Positions 9,754 through 20,089 are shown, counted from the first letter of the stretch. The stretch: DNA of 64,000 nt from Flavobacteriales bacterium (GCA_021741155.1 JAIOYP010000001.1:62001-126000), one strand, 5' to 3'. Numbers and translations: made by a program. The notes: generated from the sequence alone by a model not told the origin.

Positions 9754-11040
9754 TTAAGCTATTACTGACGTAACGTTTTGAAAAAGAGTTTGTTCTCTAT
9801 CAGGTCCAACAGAAACAACTGAAATAGGAACTCCAGTTTGCTTTTCTATAAAGGCGATGTAATCCTTCAGTTCAGATGGAAGTGGTTCTCCATTAGTAAA
9901 ACCAGTGAGGTCTGTTTTCCATCCTTTCATTTCGATGTAAACTGGCTCAACTGTTTCAGTCAAATCAAATGGCATTTGGTCCGTCAATTTTCCATTCACT
10001 TTGTATTGTGTACAGACTTTGATTGTGTCAAACGAATCAAGTACATCGGTCTTGAGCATGTTCAATTCAGTCACACCATTTATCATTATGGCATAATTCA
10101 ACGCAGGAATATCCAACCATCCACATCTACGTTTTCTGCCTGTAGTTGATCCATATTCATTACCGATTCTACATAAATCTTCGCCTGTTTCATCAAAAAG
10201 TTCTGTAGGAAATGGTCCAGAACCAACGCGTGTGCAATAAGCCTTAAAAATTCCAATAACGTTACCTATTCGATTAGGTGCAACTCCAAGTCCAGTACAA
10301 GCTCCAGCACAAACTGTATTTGAGGACGTAACAAATGGATAAGATCCAAAATCAATATCAAGCAATGAACCCTGAGCACCTTCGGCCAACACAGAATGAC
10401 CAGCTTTCAGCTTATTGTTGATGTATTGCTCACTATCAACTAGTTCAAAGCGCTTTAGGGTTTCCAAACTCTCAAACCATTCATTTTCCACCTCAGCAGA
10501 AACACCTTCTGCTCCGAATTGCTTGAGCATCAGTTCGTGCTTCTCTTTCAGGAAATTATATTTTTCCTTGAATTTAGCGGTGAGGAAATCACCCACACGC
10601 AGACCATTTCGGCCTGTTTTGTCCATGTAGGTAGGGCCGATTCCTTTCAAAGTACTACCAATCTTACTATTGCCTTTTGCAGCTTCAGAAGCTGCGTCTA
10701 ACAAGCGGTGGGTTGGAAGAATGAGATGCGCTTTCTTTGAAATTTTTAATGTGCTCGATGCATCCACATTCAATTTGTCCAATGCGGTTATCTCCTTTTT
10801 GAAGATAATTGGGTCTATGACAACACCATTTCCAACGATATTAATCGCATTCTTGCGAAATATTCCAGAAGGAATTGTATGCAAAACGTGCTTAATGCCT
10901 TCAAATTCCAATGTGTGTCCTGCATTTGGACCGCCTTGAAACCGTGCAATTACATCGTACTTTGGGGTTAGTACATCAACAATTTTCCCCTTTCCCTCGT
11001 CTCCCCATTGGAGTCCTAAGAGTACATCCACTTTCTTCAA
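9754..11040 (-). CDS. purA: Adenylosuccinate synthase
   Basis: VDVLLGLQWGDEGKGKIVDVL, GPNAGHTL, GIGPTYMDKTGRNGLRVGD. Confidence 0.97.
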   Translation of the reverse strand: MKKVDVLLGLQWGDEGKGKIVDVLTPKYDVIARFQGGPNAGHTLEFEGIKHVLHTIPSGIFRKNAINIVGNGVVIDPIIFKKEITALDKLNVDASSTLKISKKAHLILPTHRLLDAASEAAKGNSKIGSTLKGIGPTYMDKTGRNGLRVGDFLTAKFKEKYNFLKEKHELMLKQFGAEGVSAEVENEWFESLETLKRFELVDSEQYINNKLKAGHSVLAEGAQGSLLDIDFGSYPFVTSSNTVCAGACTGLGVAPNRIGNVIGIFKAYCTRVGSGPFPTELFDETGEDLCRIGNEYGSTTGRKRRCGWLDIPALNYAIMINGVTELNMLKTDVLDSFDTIKVCTQYKVNGKLTDQMPFDLTETVEPVYIEMKGWKTDLTGFTNGEPLPSELKDYIAFIEKQTGVPISVVSVGPDREQTLFQNVTSVIA

Positions 11041-11057
11041 TATAATTCGCTTATGAG

Positions 11058-11393
11058 TTAGAAATTTTCGGCTGCTTCTGCCACCGAATTATAAATTTTA
11101 AAAATTGAATCGAGTTTGGTCATCACCATTAGCTTCTTCACTTTTGGAGAAATACCACCAATTACCAATTCGCCACCTGAATTTCGTGCTGAAGTGAACA
11201 TTCCTATAAGAAGGTTCAGGCCAGAGCTATTTACATATTCCAAGTCTTCCAAGCTCATTAAATAACGGTTTGTTCCGCTTTGAATAAGCGATTCAAATTC
11301 CATTATGAGCCCAGTTGCCTGTGATTTCTCAACCAATCGACCTGATAGCTTTATCAATTTCAGGTTCCCGTGGTCTGTTATGCTGTATTCCAT
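11058..11393 (-). CDS. STAS-domain anti-sigma factor antagonist-like protein
   Basis: RYLMSLEDLEYVNSSGLNLLIGMF. Confidence 0.85.
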   Translation of the reverse strand: MEYSITDHGNLKLIKLSGRLVEKSQATGLIMEFESLIQSGTNRYLMSLEDLEYVNSSGLNLLIGMFTSARNSGGELVIGGISPKVKKLMVMTKLDSIFKIYNSVAEAAENF

Positions 11394-11395
11394 AA

Positions 11396-11884
11396 TTAGT
11401 CCTTTTTGGTCATGCGGTCACATTTTTCGCCATTGGCTAGTTTTTTACAACTACCATAGAAATTTAAGGAATGATTGGTAATGTTGAAACCGAGGATATC
11501 ACCAGCCATATTTTGAATTTGCTGAATACGTGGATCGCAGAATTCAAACACTTTACCACAATCCTGACAAATCAGATGGTCGTGTTGTGCATACTTATAA
11601 GACCGCTCGAAATGAGCGATGTTCTTTCCAAACTGATGCTTGGTTACAAGTTTGCAATCGAGTAATAACTCAATAGTATTGTAAAGTGTGGCTCGGCTTA
11701 CGCGATAATTCTTCGCTTTCATCTGAACGTAAAGTGATTCAATATCAAAATGACCGTCACTTGAGTACACCTCAGCCAAAATAGCAAAACGCTCAGGCGT
11801 TTTCCTATGACCATGCTCCCCCAAATAGTTGGAGAAGATTTCTTTCACATTCTCGAATATCTCTGTTTCTGGTTCAGAAAGCAT
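11396..11884 (-). CDS. Fur family transcriptional regulator
   Basis: Winged helix (VSRATLYNTIELLLDCKLV) and metal site HDHLICQDCGKVFEFCDP. Confidence 0.9.
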   Translation of the reverse strand: MLSEPETEIFENVKEIFSNYLGEHGHRKTPERFAILAEVYSSDGHFDIESLYVQMKAKNYRVSRATLYNTIELLLDCKLVTKHQFGKNIAHFERSYKYAQHDHLICQDCGKVFEFCDPRIQQIQNMAGDILGFNITNHSLNFYGSCKKLANGEKCDRMTKKD

Positions 11885-11927
11885 TACACCGATTAAGGCT
11901 TAAAGTTAGGTATTCAGATGGTTTGAA

Positions 11928-12389
11928 TTACTCGTTCCACTTAACGAATTTGGAGAGTTTTGCAACACCATTGGATTCAACCATAATGATGTAAATCCCT
12001 TGGTCAAAACTATTCATCGGAAGGGTGAGGAACTCTGACTTAACCGACTGTAAGTAACGGTAGTAGTAGATAGTTCCGTTCCTATCGAATATGTACAGAT
12101 TCACATCAGCTTCATACTTTGTAACGATGGTTGTGAACAAATAATCGGTTGTCGGATTGGGGTAAAGAGAAAATGCCACCTGCTCACATGGACCATCAAT
12201 GTATTGAAGAACGGTGGCAAATTCTGCGAAGCATCTGTTCTGATACGTGACACCATCGCAGCCACAGACAGGAATGAAATCCGCATAGCAAGGTGGTTGA
12301 AGGTTTGGAAAATTGAGCGTATCCAAGCACTGTGCGCCAACCAGCGTGGTGGAAAGCGTGAATACAACGATGAAAATCAATTTTCTCAT
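11928..12389 (-). CDS. Secreted Kazal-type inhibitor-like protein with T9SS C-terminal sorting domain
   Basis: PVCGCDGVTYQNRCFAE Kazal motif; C-terminus LYPNPTTDYLF...GIYIIMVESNGVAKLSKFVKWNE. Confidence 0.8.
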   Translation of the reverse strand: MRKLIFIVVFTLSTTLVGAQCLDTLNFPNLQPPCYADFIPVCGCDGVTYQNRCFAEFATVLQYIDGPCEQVAFSLYPNPTTDYLFTTIVTKYEADVNLYIFDRNGTIYYYRYLQSVKSEFLTLPMNSFDQGIYIIMVESNGVAKLSKFVKWNE

Positions 12390-12495
12390 TGCGATGAAGG
12401 TACTGACTTCAATGTTTCGGTTCGGTTTTAAACTCAGGAATTATTCAAAACGGTTGTCTTTCTACTTTTCTAGTGTGATTTTGTGAACATGCTTT

Positions 12496-12579
12496 TAGCC
12501 ACAGATGCACTGATTCTCACTGATTACTCGGATTGTTTTTTCTGTGAACAATCTGTGGCAATCTGAGCATCTGTGGCTA
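12496..12579. repeat. Intergenic inverted-repeat element TAGCCACAGATGC...GCATCTGTGGCTA
   Basis: Long-range inverted ends; related elements at 44009-44095 and (degenerate) ~3697-3771. Confidence 0.7.
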
Positions 12580-12665
12580 TTTCATGTGTTATTAGGGGTG
12601 TCCGTTATAGATTTTTTACGTTAAGGGATGGTCATTTTATCTCTCCTAATTGTTCGTAAAACAGA

Positions 12666-12693
12666 AAGGGCCGCTTCTTTCGAAACAGCCCTT
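12666..12693 (-). terminator. Terminator of the infC-rpmI-rplT operon
   Basis: AAGGGCTGTTTC-GAAA... stem-loop with wobble pairs on the minus strand just after rplT. Confidence 0.7.
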
Positions 12694-12713
12694 CAATGCA
12701 CTTCAAACGAAGC

Positions 12714-13058
12714 TTATTTTACTTGATTGACAACTGCTTTGAAAGCCTCTGGCTCATTCATCGCAAGGTCAGCAAGAACCTTTCTGTTGATGTCGATTCC
12801 GCTCTTACCAATTTTACCCATGAATACAGAATAAGACATTCCGTACTGACGTGCTCCTGCATTGATACGTTGAATCCACAATTTTCTGAATTCACGTTTA
12901 CGGACACGTCTATCGCGGTATTGGTAAACGAGTGCTTTTTCAACTGCGTTTTTCGCAACTGTCCAAACATTTTTTCTTCTTCCGAAGTAACCTTTGGCCA
13001 GCTTGAGGACCTTTTTTCTTCTTGCCCTTGCGGCAACAGCATTTACTGATCTTGGCAT
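12714..13058 (-). CDS. rplT: 50S ribosomal protein L20
   Basis: [43 protein letters not shown]. Confidence 0.98.
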   Translation of the reverse strand: MPRSVNAVAARARRKKVLKLAKGYFGRRKNVWTVAKNAVEKALVYQYRDRRVRKREFRKLWIQRINAGARQYGMSYSVFMGKIGKSGIDINRKVLADLAMNEPEAFKAVVNQVK

Positions 13059-13132
13059 TTTGTTTTGTTTTTTGGTGCTAAGCGTTCCTCATGGAAACTT
13101 GTTGAGCTTAAAACCGGGTTAAACTTTTAAAC

Positions 13133-13327
13133 TTAGATGTTAAGCATGTGCTTTACGTTCTTCATGTCTGCATCACTCACCAAAGTAGCATGCGTCAGAT
13201 TTCTCTTCTGCTTGGTAGTTTTCTTGGTAAGAATGTGACTCTTGAACGCGTGCTTCCGCTTGATTTTTCCAGTTCCCGTAAGTTTGAAACGTTTCTTGGC
13301 GCTGGAATTTGTCTTAACCTTTGGCAT
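13133..13327 (-). CDS. rpmI: 50S ribosomal protein L35
   Basis: [44 protein letters not shown]. Confidence 0.98.
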   Translation of the reverse strand: MPKVKTNSSAKKRFKLTGTGKIKRKHAFKSHILTKKTTKQKRNLTHATLVSDADMKNVKHMLNI

Positions 13328-13346
13328 GACGTCTATTATTGATTAA

Positions 13347-13904
13347 CTATTTACTTTTTGAACTCTTTTTTGGAGAGAGGATAATAAACATCTTCTTTCC
13401 TTCCATTTTAGGGAGCATTTCCACTTTTGCAAGTTCCTCCAATTCGCTGGCGAACTTCAAAAGAAGAATTTCTCCTTGATCTTTATATACAATTGACCTT
13501 CCTCTAAAGAATACGAATGCTCTAACCTTGCATCCTTGTTCTAAGAAACCATGAGCATGTTTGAGTTTGAAGTCAAAATCATGATCATCAGTATTCGGTC
13601 CGAATCTAATCTCTTTTACCACAATCTTCGTGGCTTTGGATTTTAGCTCCTTTTGCTTTTTTTTCTGCTCAAACAGAAACTTTTTGTAGTCCAATATCTT
13701 GCAAACGGGCGGTACCGCATCTGGAGATATTTCCACTAGGTCGAGCTCCTGCTCTTCCGCCAATTCCAAGGCTTTTCTGATTGGATATACACCAGGCTCA
13801 ATTCCTTCACCTACCAAACGCACCTCGCGGGCGTCTATCCTATCATTGATCTTATGGGGATCTTCGTGTCTTACGACTCTCCTCGGTTTTGCTGGTCTTC
13901 TAAT
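13347..13904 (-). CDS. infC: Translation initiation factor IF-3, start extended to an ATT codon
   Basis: In-frame upstream codons encode [31 protein letters not shown] (conserved IF-3 N-terminus); frame is closed by TAG three codons upstream of ATT; no ATG/GTG/TTG covers the conserved segment. Confidence 0.9.
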   Translation of the reverse strand: MRRPAKPRRVVRHEDPHKINDRIDAREVRLVGEGIEPGVYPIRKALELAEEQELDLVEISPDAVPPVCKILDYKKFLFEQKKKQKELKSKATKIVVKEIRFGPNTDDHDFDFKLKHAHGFLEQGCKVRAFVFFRGRSIVYKDQGEILLLKFASELEELAKVEMLPKMEGKKMFIILSPKKSSKSK

Positions 13905-13925
13905 GGTGTTCTATTTAGTTACTGT

Positions 13926-15869
13926 TCAATTTGTTCTCAAATCCACTTCAATTTCATCCTGAATGAGTTTAGCAAATTCTACTAAGCTGAATGTGCCAAG
14001 ATCTCCTTCTCCCTGCTTCCTTACTGATAGTTTACCTGAGTTCACTTCTTGTTCTCCCACTATCAACATATAAGGAACCTTCATCACTTCCGTATCACGG
14101 ATCTTTCTTCCTATTTTCTCATTGCGCTCGTCAACGAGGGCGCGAAGGTCGTAATTCTTAAGCAAACGTGAAAGCTTTTTTGCTTCGTCATTATATTTCT
14201 CCGAAACAGGCAGAATTACAACTTGATCTGGGGTTAACCAAAGTGGAAATTTACCCGCGCAATGCTCCAAAAGCACAGCTACAAAACGCTCCATTGAGCC
14301 AAAAGGCGCGCGATGAATCATCACAGGCGTGTGTTTTGCATTGTCTGAGCCGACATATTCCAGCTCAAATCTTTCAGGAAGGTTGTAATCAACTTGAACG
14401 GTTCCTAATTGCCAACTTCTTCCCAACGCATCCTTAACCATGAAATCCAACTTTGGACCATAGAAAGCTGCTTCGCCATAGGCAGTCACCGTTTTGATGT
14501 CTCTTTCAGCAACCGCTTCAACGATTGCCGCCTCCGCTTTTGCCCAGTTCTCATCGGAACCAATGTATTTCTCCTTATCGTGAGGGTCACGAAGTGAAAT
14601 CTGAGCGGTGTAATCTTCAAAATGAAGTGCTTTCAGTACATATAGTACAAGGTCCATCACTTTAACGAACTCATCTTTCACCTGATCTGGACGGCAGAAG
14701 ATGTGTGCATCATCTTGCGTAAATCCACGAACGCGGGTCAATCCATGAAGTTCTCCACTTTGCTCATAACGATAAACGGTGCCGAACTCAGCCAATCGAA
14801 CAGGTAGATCCTTGTATGAGCGCGGTTTGAACTTGTATATCTCGCAGTGATGCGGGCAGTTCATCGGTTTCAGTAGAAATTCCTCGCCTTCGGCTGGCGT
14901 GTTTATGGGCTGAAAACTGTCCTTTCCGTATTTAGCGTAATGACCAGAAGTCACATACAATTCCTTTGAACCTATATGTGGCGTGATAACCATTTCGTAG
15001 CCAGCTTCAACCTGTTGCTTTTGAAGGAAGTTTTCTAAACGTTTTCTGAGGTCGGCTCCTTTTGGCAACCAAAGCGGAAGGCCTTGTCCTACGCGCTGCG
15101 AGAAGGTGAAAAGCTCCAACTCTTTTCCAAGTTTTCGGTGGTCACGTTTTTTTGCTTCTTCCAACAAAACCAAGTATTCCTTCAACTCTTTGTCTTTTGG
15201 AAAAGAGATGCCGTAAACACGCGTCAGCTGTTTGTTTTTTTCATCACCGCGCCAGTATGCACCAGCCACGTTCATGATTTTTACGGCCTTGATGAATCCC
15301 GTATTTGGTAAGTGACCACCACGGCATAAATCAGTAAAATCTGAATGGTCGCAGAAGGTGATTTCTCCGTCTGTTAAGTTCTCAATTAGCTCAACCTTAA
15401 ATTCATTCCCTGCATCCTTATATAGCTTAAGCGCATCGGATTTAGAAACGGATTTTAGTTTGAATTCGGCCTTTTGACGGGCGAATTCCATGAAAGTGTC
15501 TTCAATCTTTTTGAAGTCTGAATCGGTGATAGAACGGCCTTCTCCCAAATCAACATCATAATAGAAGCCATTCTCGATGGCTGGTCCGATTGTCAATTTG
15601 ATTCCTGGATATAGATGTTCTAGCGCTTGCGCTAATACGTGAGCAGACGAATGCCAAAAAGTTTCTTTTCCAGCTTTGTCGTTCCAAGTATAAAGCACAA
15701 GTTTTGCATCTGAAGTAATCGGAGTGACCGTTTCAACCTTGGTTCCATTTACGCTTGCGGAAATGACATTGCGCGCCAATCCTTCGCTGATGCTCATGGC
15801 CACATCCATTGGTGTGACACCGCTTTCGTACTTCTTCTGTGCTCCGTCTGGTAGCGTTATGGTAATCAT
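13926..15869 (-). CDS. thrS: Threonyl-tRNA synthetase
   Basis: TGS, editing and catalytic core motifs ([30 protein letters not shown]). Confidence 0.98.
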   Translation of the reverse strand: MITITLPDGAQKKYESGVTPMDVAMSISEGLARNVISASVNGTKVETVTPITSDAKLVLYTWNDKAGKETFWHSSAHVLAQALEHLYPGIKLTIGPAIENGFYYDVDLGEGRSITDSDFKKIEDTFMEFARQKAEFKLKSVSKSDALKLYKDAGNEFKVELIENLTDGEITFCDHSDFTDLCRGGHLPNTGFIKAVKIMNVAGAYWRGDEKNKQLTRVYGISFPKDKELKEYLVLLEEAKKRDHRKLGKELELFTFSQRVGQGLPLWLPKGADLRKRLENFLQKQQVEAGYEMVITPHIGSKELYVTSGHYAKYGKDSFQPINTPAEGEEFLLKPMNCPHHCEIYKFKPRSYKDLPVRLAEFGTVYRYEQSGELHGLTRVRGFTQDDAHIFCRPDQVKDEFVKVMDLVLYVLKALHFEDYTAQISLRDPHDKEKYIGSDENWAKAEAAIVEAVAERDIKTVTAYGEAAFYGPKLDFMVKDALGRSWQLGTVQVDYNLPERFELEYVGSDNAKHTPVMIHRAPFGSMERFVAVLLEHCAGKFPLWLTPDQVVILPVSEKYNDEAKKLSRLLKNYDLRALVDERNEKIGRKIRDTEVMKVPYMLIVGEQEVNSGKLSVRKQGEGDLGTFSLVEFAKLIQDEIEVDLRTN

Positions 15870-15898
15870 GCTTTGTGCTTGAAATTTATTTGGGAGCG

Positions 15899-15906
15899 CA
15901 AAGATA
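15899..15906 (-). promoter_or_regulatory. Bacteroidota-type -7 element upstream of thrS
   Basis: Minus-strand TATCTTTG(C), ~30 nt upstream of ATG. Confidence 0.5.
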
Positions 15907-15989
15907 GAATTCGCTTCAGGAGTTGTGAGTTACAAATTGCGAGTTTCGAGAGGGATTGAAGTTTTGTGATTTGTGATGCTCGGAGAACC

Positions 15990-16080
15990 GCGTGAGTGAC
16001 GGCAGCGGCATCCTTTTTTCCGCTTTCATTGAGCGCAGTCGAAATGAAGGCGGAAAAAAGATATAGCGAACGGCACGACC
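15990..16080. repeat. Dispersed intergenic repeat copy A with internal hairpin
   Basis: GCGTGAGTGACGGCAGCGGCATCC-[hairpin]-AAAAAGATATAGCGAACGGCACGACC; second copy at 41689-41760. Confidence 0.7.
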
Positions 16081-16262
16081 GCCACGTAACAGGTTTCGAC
16101 TTCGCTCAACCAAGCTTGCATGGCGGGCACGCCCAAATATCATAAGGTCCGTTTGTCGGTAGACTGGAGTTGTTTGTCCGACAAGTGTGTCGTTTGCCGA
16201 TAAATTGAAACGGAAAATTAATTGGTACCGTTAAGCAGACATAACCATTAAAATCAACGGTC

Positions 16263-16748
16263 ATGGAACTTCTCACTCGCTTTATCACTAGAATTTACAC
16301 ACTCGCTTTTGCTTTCCTTCTTGTTTTTGGTTCGGCTACGGCACAGGACTACGGAAAATTAACGGTGCAAGGCGACATTCTTTGCAATAAGAAAGCGAAG
16401 GACGTGATGAGTTCGGTGACGATTTATCGGTACTATCATCAATCTCAAAGTGTGGAATTGATTGAGCAACAGATGGTTCCAAGAAACGGAAATTTTAAGT
16501 TTAATCTGGAATTTGATAAGGATTACATCATTGATGTTGCCTCTAATACTGGAATTCATAAGCGCGTAAATTTGAACACGGAAGTGATGAAAGGCTACAA
16601 ATACGAGAATCAGAAATTTGAGTTTGTGGTGGATGTTGAAAATGGTAACATGGAGAATGGGGAAGAGGTTGCTTGGATTTATTTTGACCCTTCTTTAAAC
16701 GACTTTTCACATACGAACCAAATGCCAGTTGCTTGGCAAAACAAATAA
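16263..16748 (+). CDS. Hypothetical secreted protein
   Basis: Signal peptide FAFLLVFGSATAQ; complete ORF with downstream terminator. Confidence 0.65.
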   Translation: MELLTRFITRIYTLAFAFLLVFGSATAQDYGKLTVQGDILCNKKAKDVMSSVTIYRYYHQSQSVELIEQQMVPRNGNFKFNLEFDKDYIIDVASNTGIHKRVNLNTEVMKGYKYENQKFEFVVDVENGNMENGEEVAWIYFDPSLNDFSHTNQMPVAWQNK

Positions 16749-16776
16749 AGCGGACCAGGAATCGGCTTAGAACTGA

Positions 16777-16813
16777 AAACCCTTTGCGCCACATGGTGCA
16801 AAGGGTTTTTTTA
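16777..16813. terminator. Rho-independent terminator
   Basis: AAACCCTTTGC...GCAAAGGGTTT + T tract. Confidence 0.8.
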
Positions 16814-16887
16814 TTGCATGAATGGAGAATTCCAATCACGGAATATGTGTGAAAGTTGTAAGGAAGTGCGGTTACTAAAAATCCTAA

Positions 16888-18513
16888 TTAGGTCTGAATA
16901 AGTCCCAGATTGAACTTCTCGACTGGGGCATGTTCCGCAGCTTCGATTCCCATGCTAATCCATTTGCGTGTGTCGCGTGGATCAATGATGGCATCTACCC
17001 ACAAGCGTGCAGCGGCATAGTACGAAGACGTTTGCTCGTCATAGCCTTGCGTGATTTTATCCAGCAACGCTTTTTCTTGCTCTGGTGTAATCTCTTCGCC
17101 CTTAGCCTTCATGGTGCTGGTCTGAATTTGAAGCAAAACTTTTGCTGCTTGAGCACCTCCCATTACGGCAATGTTTGCTGTTGGCCAAGCAACAATCAAA
17201 CGTGGGTCGTAAGCCTTGCCGCACATGGCGTAGTTTCCTGCTCCGTAGCTGTTTCCTATCACGATGCTGAATTTTGGAACCGTGCTATTGGAAACGGCAT
17301 TCACCATTTTGGCTCCATCCTTAATAATTCCGCCATGTTCTGAACGCGAACCGACCATGAATCCAGTTACGTCATGCAAAAAAATCAACGGGATTTTTTT
17401 CTGGTTACAATTCATAATGAATCGGGCGGATTTGTCTGCGCTGTCTGAATAAATAACACCACCGAACTGCATTTCGCCCTTCGCACTCTTCACAATCTTA
17501 CGCTGATTGGCCACAATTCCAACCGCCCAACCGTCAATTCGCGCGTAGCACGTAATGATTGATTTACCGTAATCGGCTTTGTATTCGTCAATTTTCGATT
17601 CATCTACTAATCGGTAGATGATTTCGCGCATATCGTACTCTTTCGTTCTTAACTCAGGAAGGATTCCTATGATTTCTTCTGTTTTTTTCTTCGGGGCTTT
17701 TGGTTCTGTGCGGCTGAATCCTGCTTTTTCGAAAGAACCGAGTTTATCGATAAGACTTCGGATGGTTTTGAGCGCATCTGCATCATCTTTCGCTTTGTAG
17801 TCGGTAACGCCAGAAATGTCGCAATGCGTGTCTGCACCACCAAGTGTTTCATTATCAATATTTTCACCAATTGCGGCTTTTACCAAGTAAGAACCCGCAA
17901 GGAAAATTGTTCCTGTTTTGTCAACGATTAAAGATTCATCGCTCATAATTGGCAGGTAAGCCCCGCCAGCCACGCAGCTTCCCATAATGGCAGAAATCTG
18001 AGGAATTCCCATACTGCTCATCTTGGCATTATTGCGGAAAATTCGTCCGAAATGCTCCTTGTCAGCAAAAATCTCGTTCTGCATTGGAAGGAAAACACCA
18101 GCACTATCAACCAAATAGATGATTGGAAGTCGGTTTTCCATGGCAATCTCTTGTGCACGGAGGCTCTTTTTTCCAGTTATTGGAAACCAAGCACCAGCCT
18201 TAACCGTGGCATCGTTGGCCACAATAATGCATTGTCTTCCGCTCACATATCCAATCACAACTACAACGCCACCGCCAGGACAACCACCCTGTTCTTCATA
18301 CAGGCCGTAGCCCGCAAAGGCGCCTATTTCTATCGTTTCCGATTCTGGATCAATCAATGTGGCCACACGCTCGCGCGCAGTCATTTTGCCTTTTTCGTGC
18401 TCCTTATCAATCCGTTTTCGACCACCTCCAAGATAAATCTGCTCTAACCGACTCTCCATTTTGGAGATTAGCTGCTTCATTACGTCTTCGTTGCGGTTAA
18501 ATTCAATGTTCAT
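16888..18513 (-). CDS. Acyl-CoA carboxylase beta (carboxyltransferase) subunit
   Basis: Carboxyltransferase domain: GGGRKRIDKEHEKGKMTARERVATLID, SMGIPQISAIMGSCVAGGAYLPIMSDE, WPTANIAVMGGAQAAKVL. Confidence 0.92.
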   Translation of the reverse strand: MNIEFNRNEDVMKQLISKMESRLEQIYLGGGRKRIDKEHEKGKMTARERVATLIDPESETIEIGAFAGYGLYEEQGGCPGGGVVVVIGYVSGRQCIIVANDATVKAGAWFPITGKKSLRAQEIAMENRLPIIYLVDSAGVFLPMQNEIFADKEHFGRIFRNNAKMSSMGIPQISAIMGSCVAGGAYLPIMSDESLIVDKTGTIFLAGSYLVKAAIGENIDNETLGGADTHCDISGVTDYKAKDDADALKTIRSLIDKLGSFEKAGFSRTEPKAPKKKTEEIIGILPELRTKEYDMREIIYRLVDESKIDEYKADYGKSIITCYARIDGWAVGIVANQRKIVKSAKGEMQFGGVIYSDSADKSARFIMNCNQKKIPLIFLHDVTGFMVGSRSEHGGIIKDGAKMVNAVSNSTVPKFSIVIGNSYGAGNYAMCGKAYDPRLIVAWPTANIAVMGGAQAAKVLLQIQTSTMKAKGEEITPEQEKALLDKITQGYDEQTSSYYAAARLWVDAIIDPRDTRKWISMGIEAAEHAPVEKFNLGLIQT

Positions 18514-18531
18514 TTGGCTGTTTTGAGGTTG

Positions 18532-18539
18532 CGAATATA
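18532..18539 (-). promoter_or_regulatory. Bacteroidota-type -7 element (variant) upstream of the acyl-CoA carboxylase gene
   Basis: Minus-strand TATATTCG(C). Confidence 0.4.
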
Positions 18540-18564
18540 GGCATGGACTAGGAACGGAATGGAC

Positions 18565-19395
18565 TCAATTTGAATTCAAGAATGTTCGTAAAGTTTCTGC
18601 TACTTCATTTGGTTTTTCAAGTGGAACGATGTGTCCAGTATCAAGAATTTCGATGAAATTTCCTTTTGGATTAGATACCTTCAACTTCTTCCATACACTT
18701 GGAAAAATCGTGTCTGAAGTTTCCCCTTTGAGGACAACGAAAGGTTGTTTCAATCGCTTCATTTCTCTCCACGGATCTGTAATTGTCATGTAGATTTTTG
18801 CTTCCCATTCTTTTGAATAAGTGAGGGAAACACCACCATTTTGATTGGGAGAAATTCCGCTGTTCACATAATCCCAAAGTTCCGCGTCATCAGTATTGGC
18901 AAATAATCGGTTCTTTCTGAATTGTCTGTATGCAGCTTCTCGGTTTGGCCATTTATCAGTTCTGACAAGTGTGTTTTTGACAATGGGGTTTATCTCTCTC
19001 AATAGAAAGTCGGGTGTAAATGGAATGAACAGGTAGTACCATTTCGGAAGTACTACAGGCTCAATAAGAACAAGTTTTTTGAATAAATCGGGGCGTTTGT
19101 TAGCTGCAATCAGGGTGCAAACGGCACCAAAGGAATGTCCCATTCCGATGATGTTTGATAACCCTTGTTCATCCATAAATCGAATCAAATCATCGGCTCC
19201 TTCTCTCCACGATTTGAAATCTTCAAACTTAGAATTAGGCCACAATGGACGTGCTTCCATCCCAATAACGCGATAGTGAGGCGTCAATTTGTCAATCAAC
19301 TTTTGATAAGTCTTGGGCGGAAAACCATTGGCATGCGCTAGATGAATTATCTCACCTTGTCCACCAAAATCCACAAACGGAATTAGTTTGCTCAT
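18565..19395 (-). CDS. Alpha/beta hydrolase
   Basis: HANGFPPKTYQKLIDKL; nucleophile elbow GMGHSFGA; late His DTGHIVPLEKP. Confidence 0.88.
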   Translation of the reverse strand: MSKLIPFVDFGGQGEIIHLAHANGFPPKTYQKLIDKLTPHYRVIGMEARPLWPNSKFEDFKSWREGADDLIRFMDEQGLSNIIGMGHSFGAVCTLIAANKRPDLFKKLVLIEPVVLPKWYYLFIPFTPDFLLREINPIVKNTLVRTDKWPNREAAYRQFRKNRLFANTDDAELWDYVNSGISPNQNGGVSLTYSKEWEAKIYMTITDPWREMKRLKQPFVVLKGETSDTIFPSVWKKLKVSNPKGNFIEILDTGHIVPLEKPNEVAETLRTFLNSN

Positions 19396-20015
19396 TTGAC
19401 AAATTCTAACGAGCGTAAGTAATCAATCGCTCTAGGACCTTGGCAGAAAAGCAGATCCAGCATGCTCACATCAGGCTCAAATTCATGTCGGTCGCTGAAC
19501 ACTTGAATATATCGAGGGTAAGATTTTATTGGGTTTTGCAAGCTGTAATCTTGTTTGTTCCATACACTTCTCAAATCCAAACCATCAAATTCGGCTTCGT
19601 ATTTTGTGGTGAATTCATGTTTGAATTCAATGCCCAACAATTGAAAAATGATTTGAATAGACTCCAATCCAAGTTGAAAATGATGGGTGTGACCTTTTTT
19701 GAAAAATGGAAGAAGTTCATCTTCATAATATTCGAAGTATGGAGATTTTCGATAGGCAGATTCCAAACTTCGCCAATGCAAGGTCTTCCAATCCTCATCA
19801 TCGTGAACTTTTGCGTGTTCAATGGTCAATCGTAGCTCTGATTTCGTTCTTGGAACAAGAAGATTCAACGGCCCATTGGCGCCCATGATTGTGCATCGAT
19901 TTCGCAACGATTGTTTCACGAAATGTTCGTGCTTTTCAAATGTCACCTCATTTTGAACCAAATAGGCGAAATAACTGATAGGAGGGAAGTAGCCAATTGG
20001 CAACAGGATTTTCAT
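19392..20015 (-). CDS. WbqC family protein
   Basis: MKILLPIGYFPPISYFAYLVQNEVTFEKHEHFVKQSLRNRCTI; start moved to the internal ATG at 20015. Confidence 0.85.
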   Translation of the reverse strand: MKILLPIGYFPPISYFAYLVQNEVTFEKHEHFVKQSLRNRCTIMGANGPLNLLVPRTKSELRLTIEHAKVHDDEDWKTLHWRSLESAYRKSPYFEYYEDELLPFFKKGHTHHFQLGLESIQIIFQLLGIEFKHEFTTKYEAEFDGLDLRSVWNKQDYSLQNPIKSYPRYIQVFSDRHEFEPDVSMLDLLFCQGPRAIDYLRSLEFVK

Positions 20016-20062
20016 TGCCGCGAAAATAGCGGTTGAATGACAGAAAGACTGCCTTACGTTTC

Positions 20063-20070
20063 TAAATTTG
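20063..20070 (+). promoter_or_regulatory. Bacteroidota-type -7 element upstream of the deiminase gene
   Basis: TAAATTTG(G), 19 nt upstream of ATG 20090. Confidence 0.45.
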
Positions 20071-20089
20071 GCATAGAACAACAGACTAG

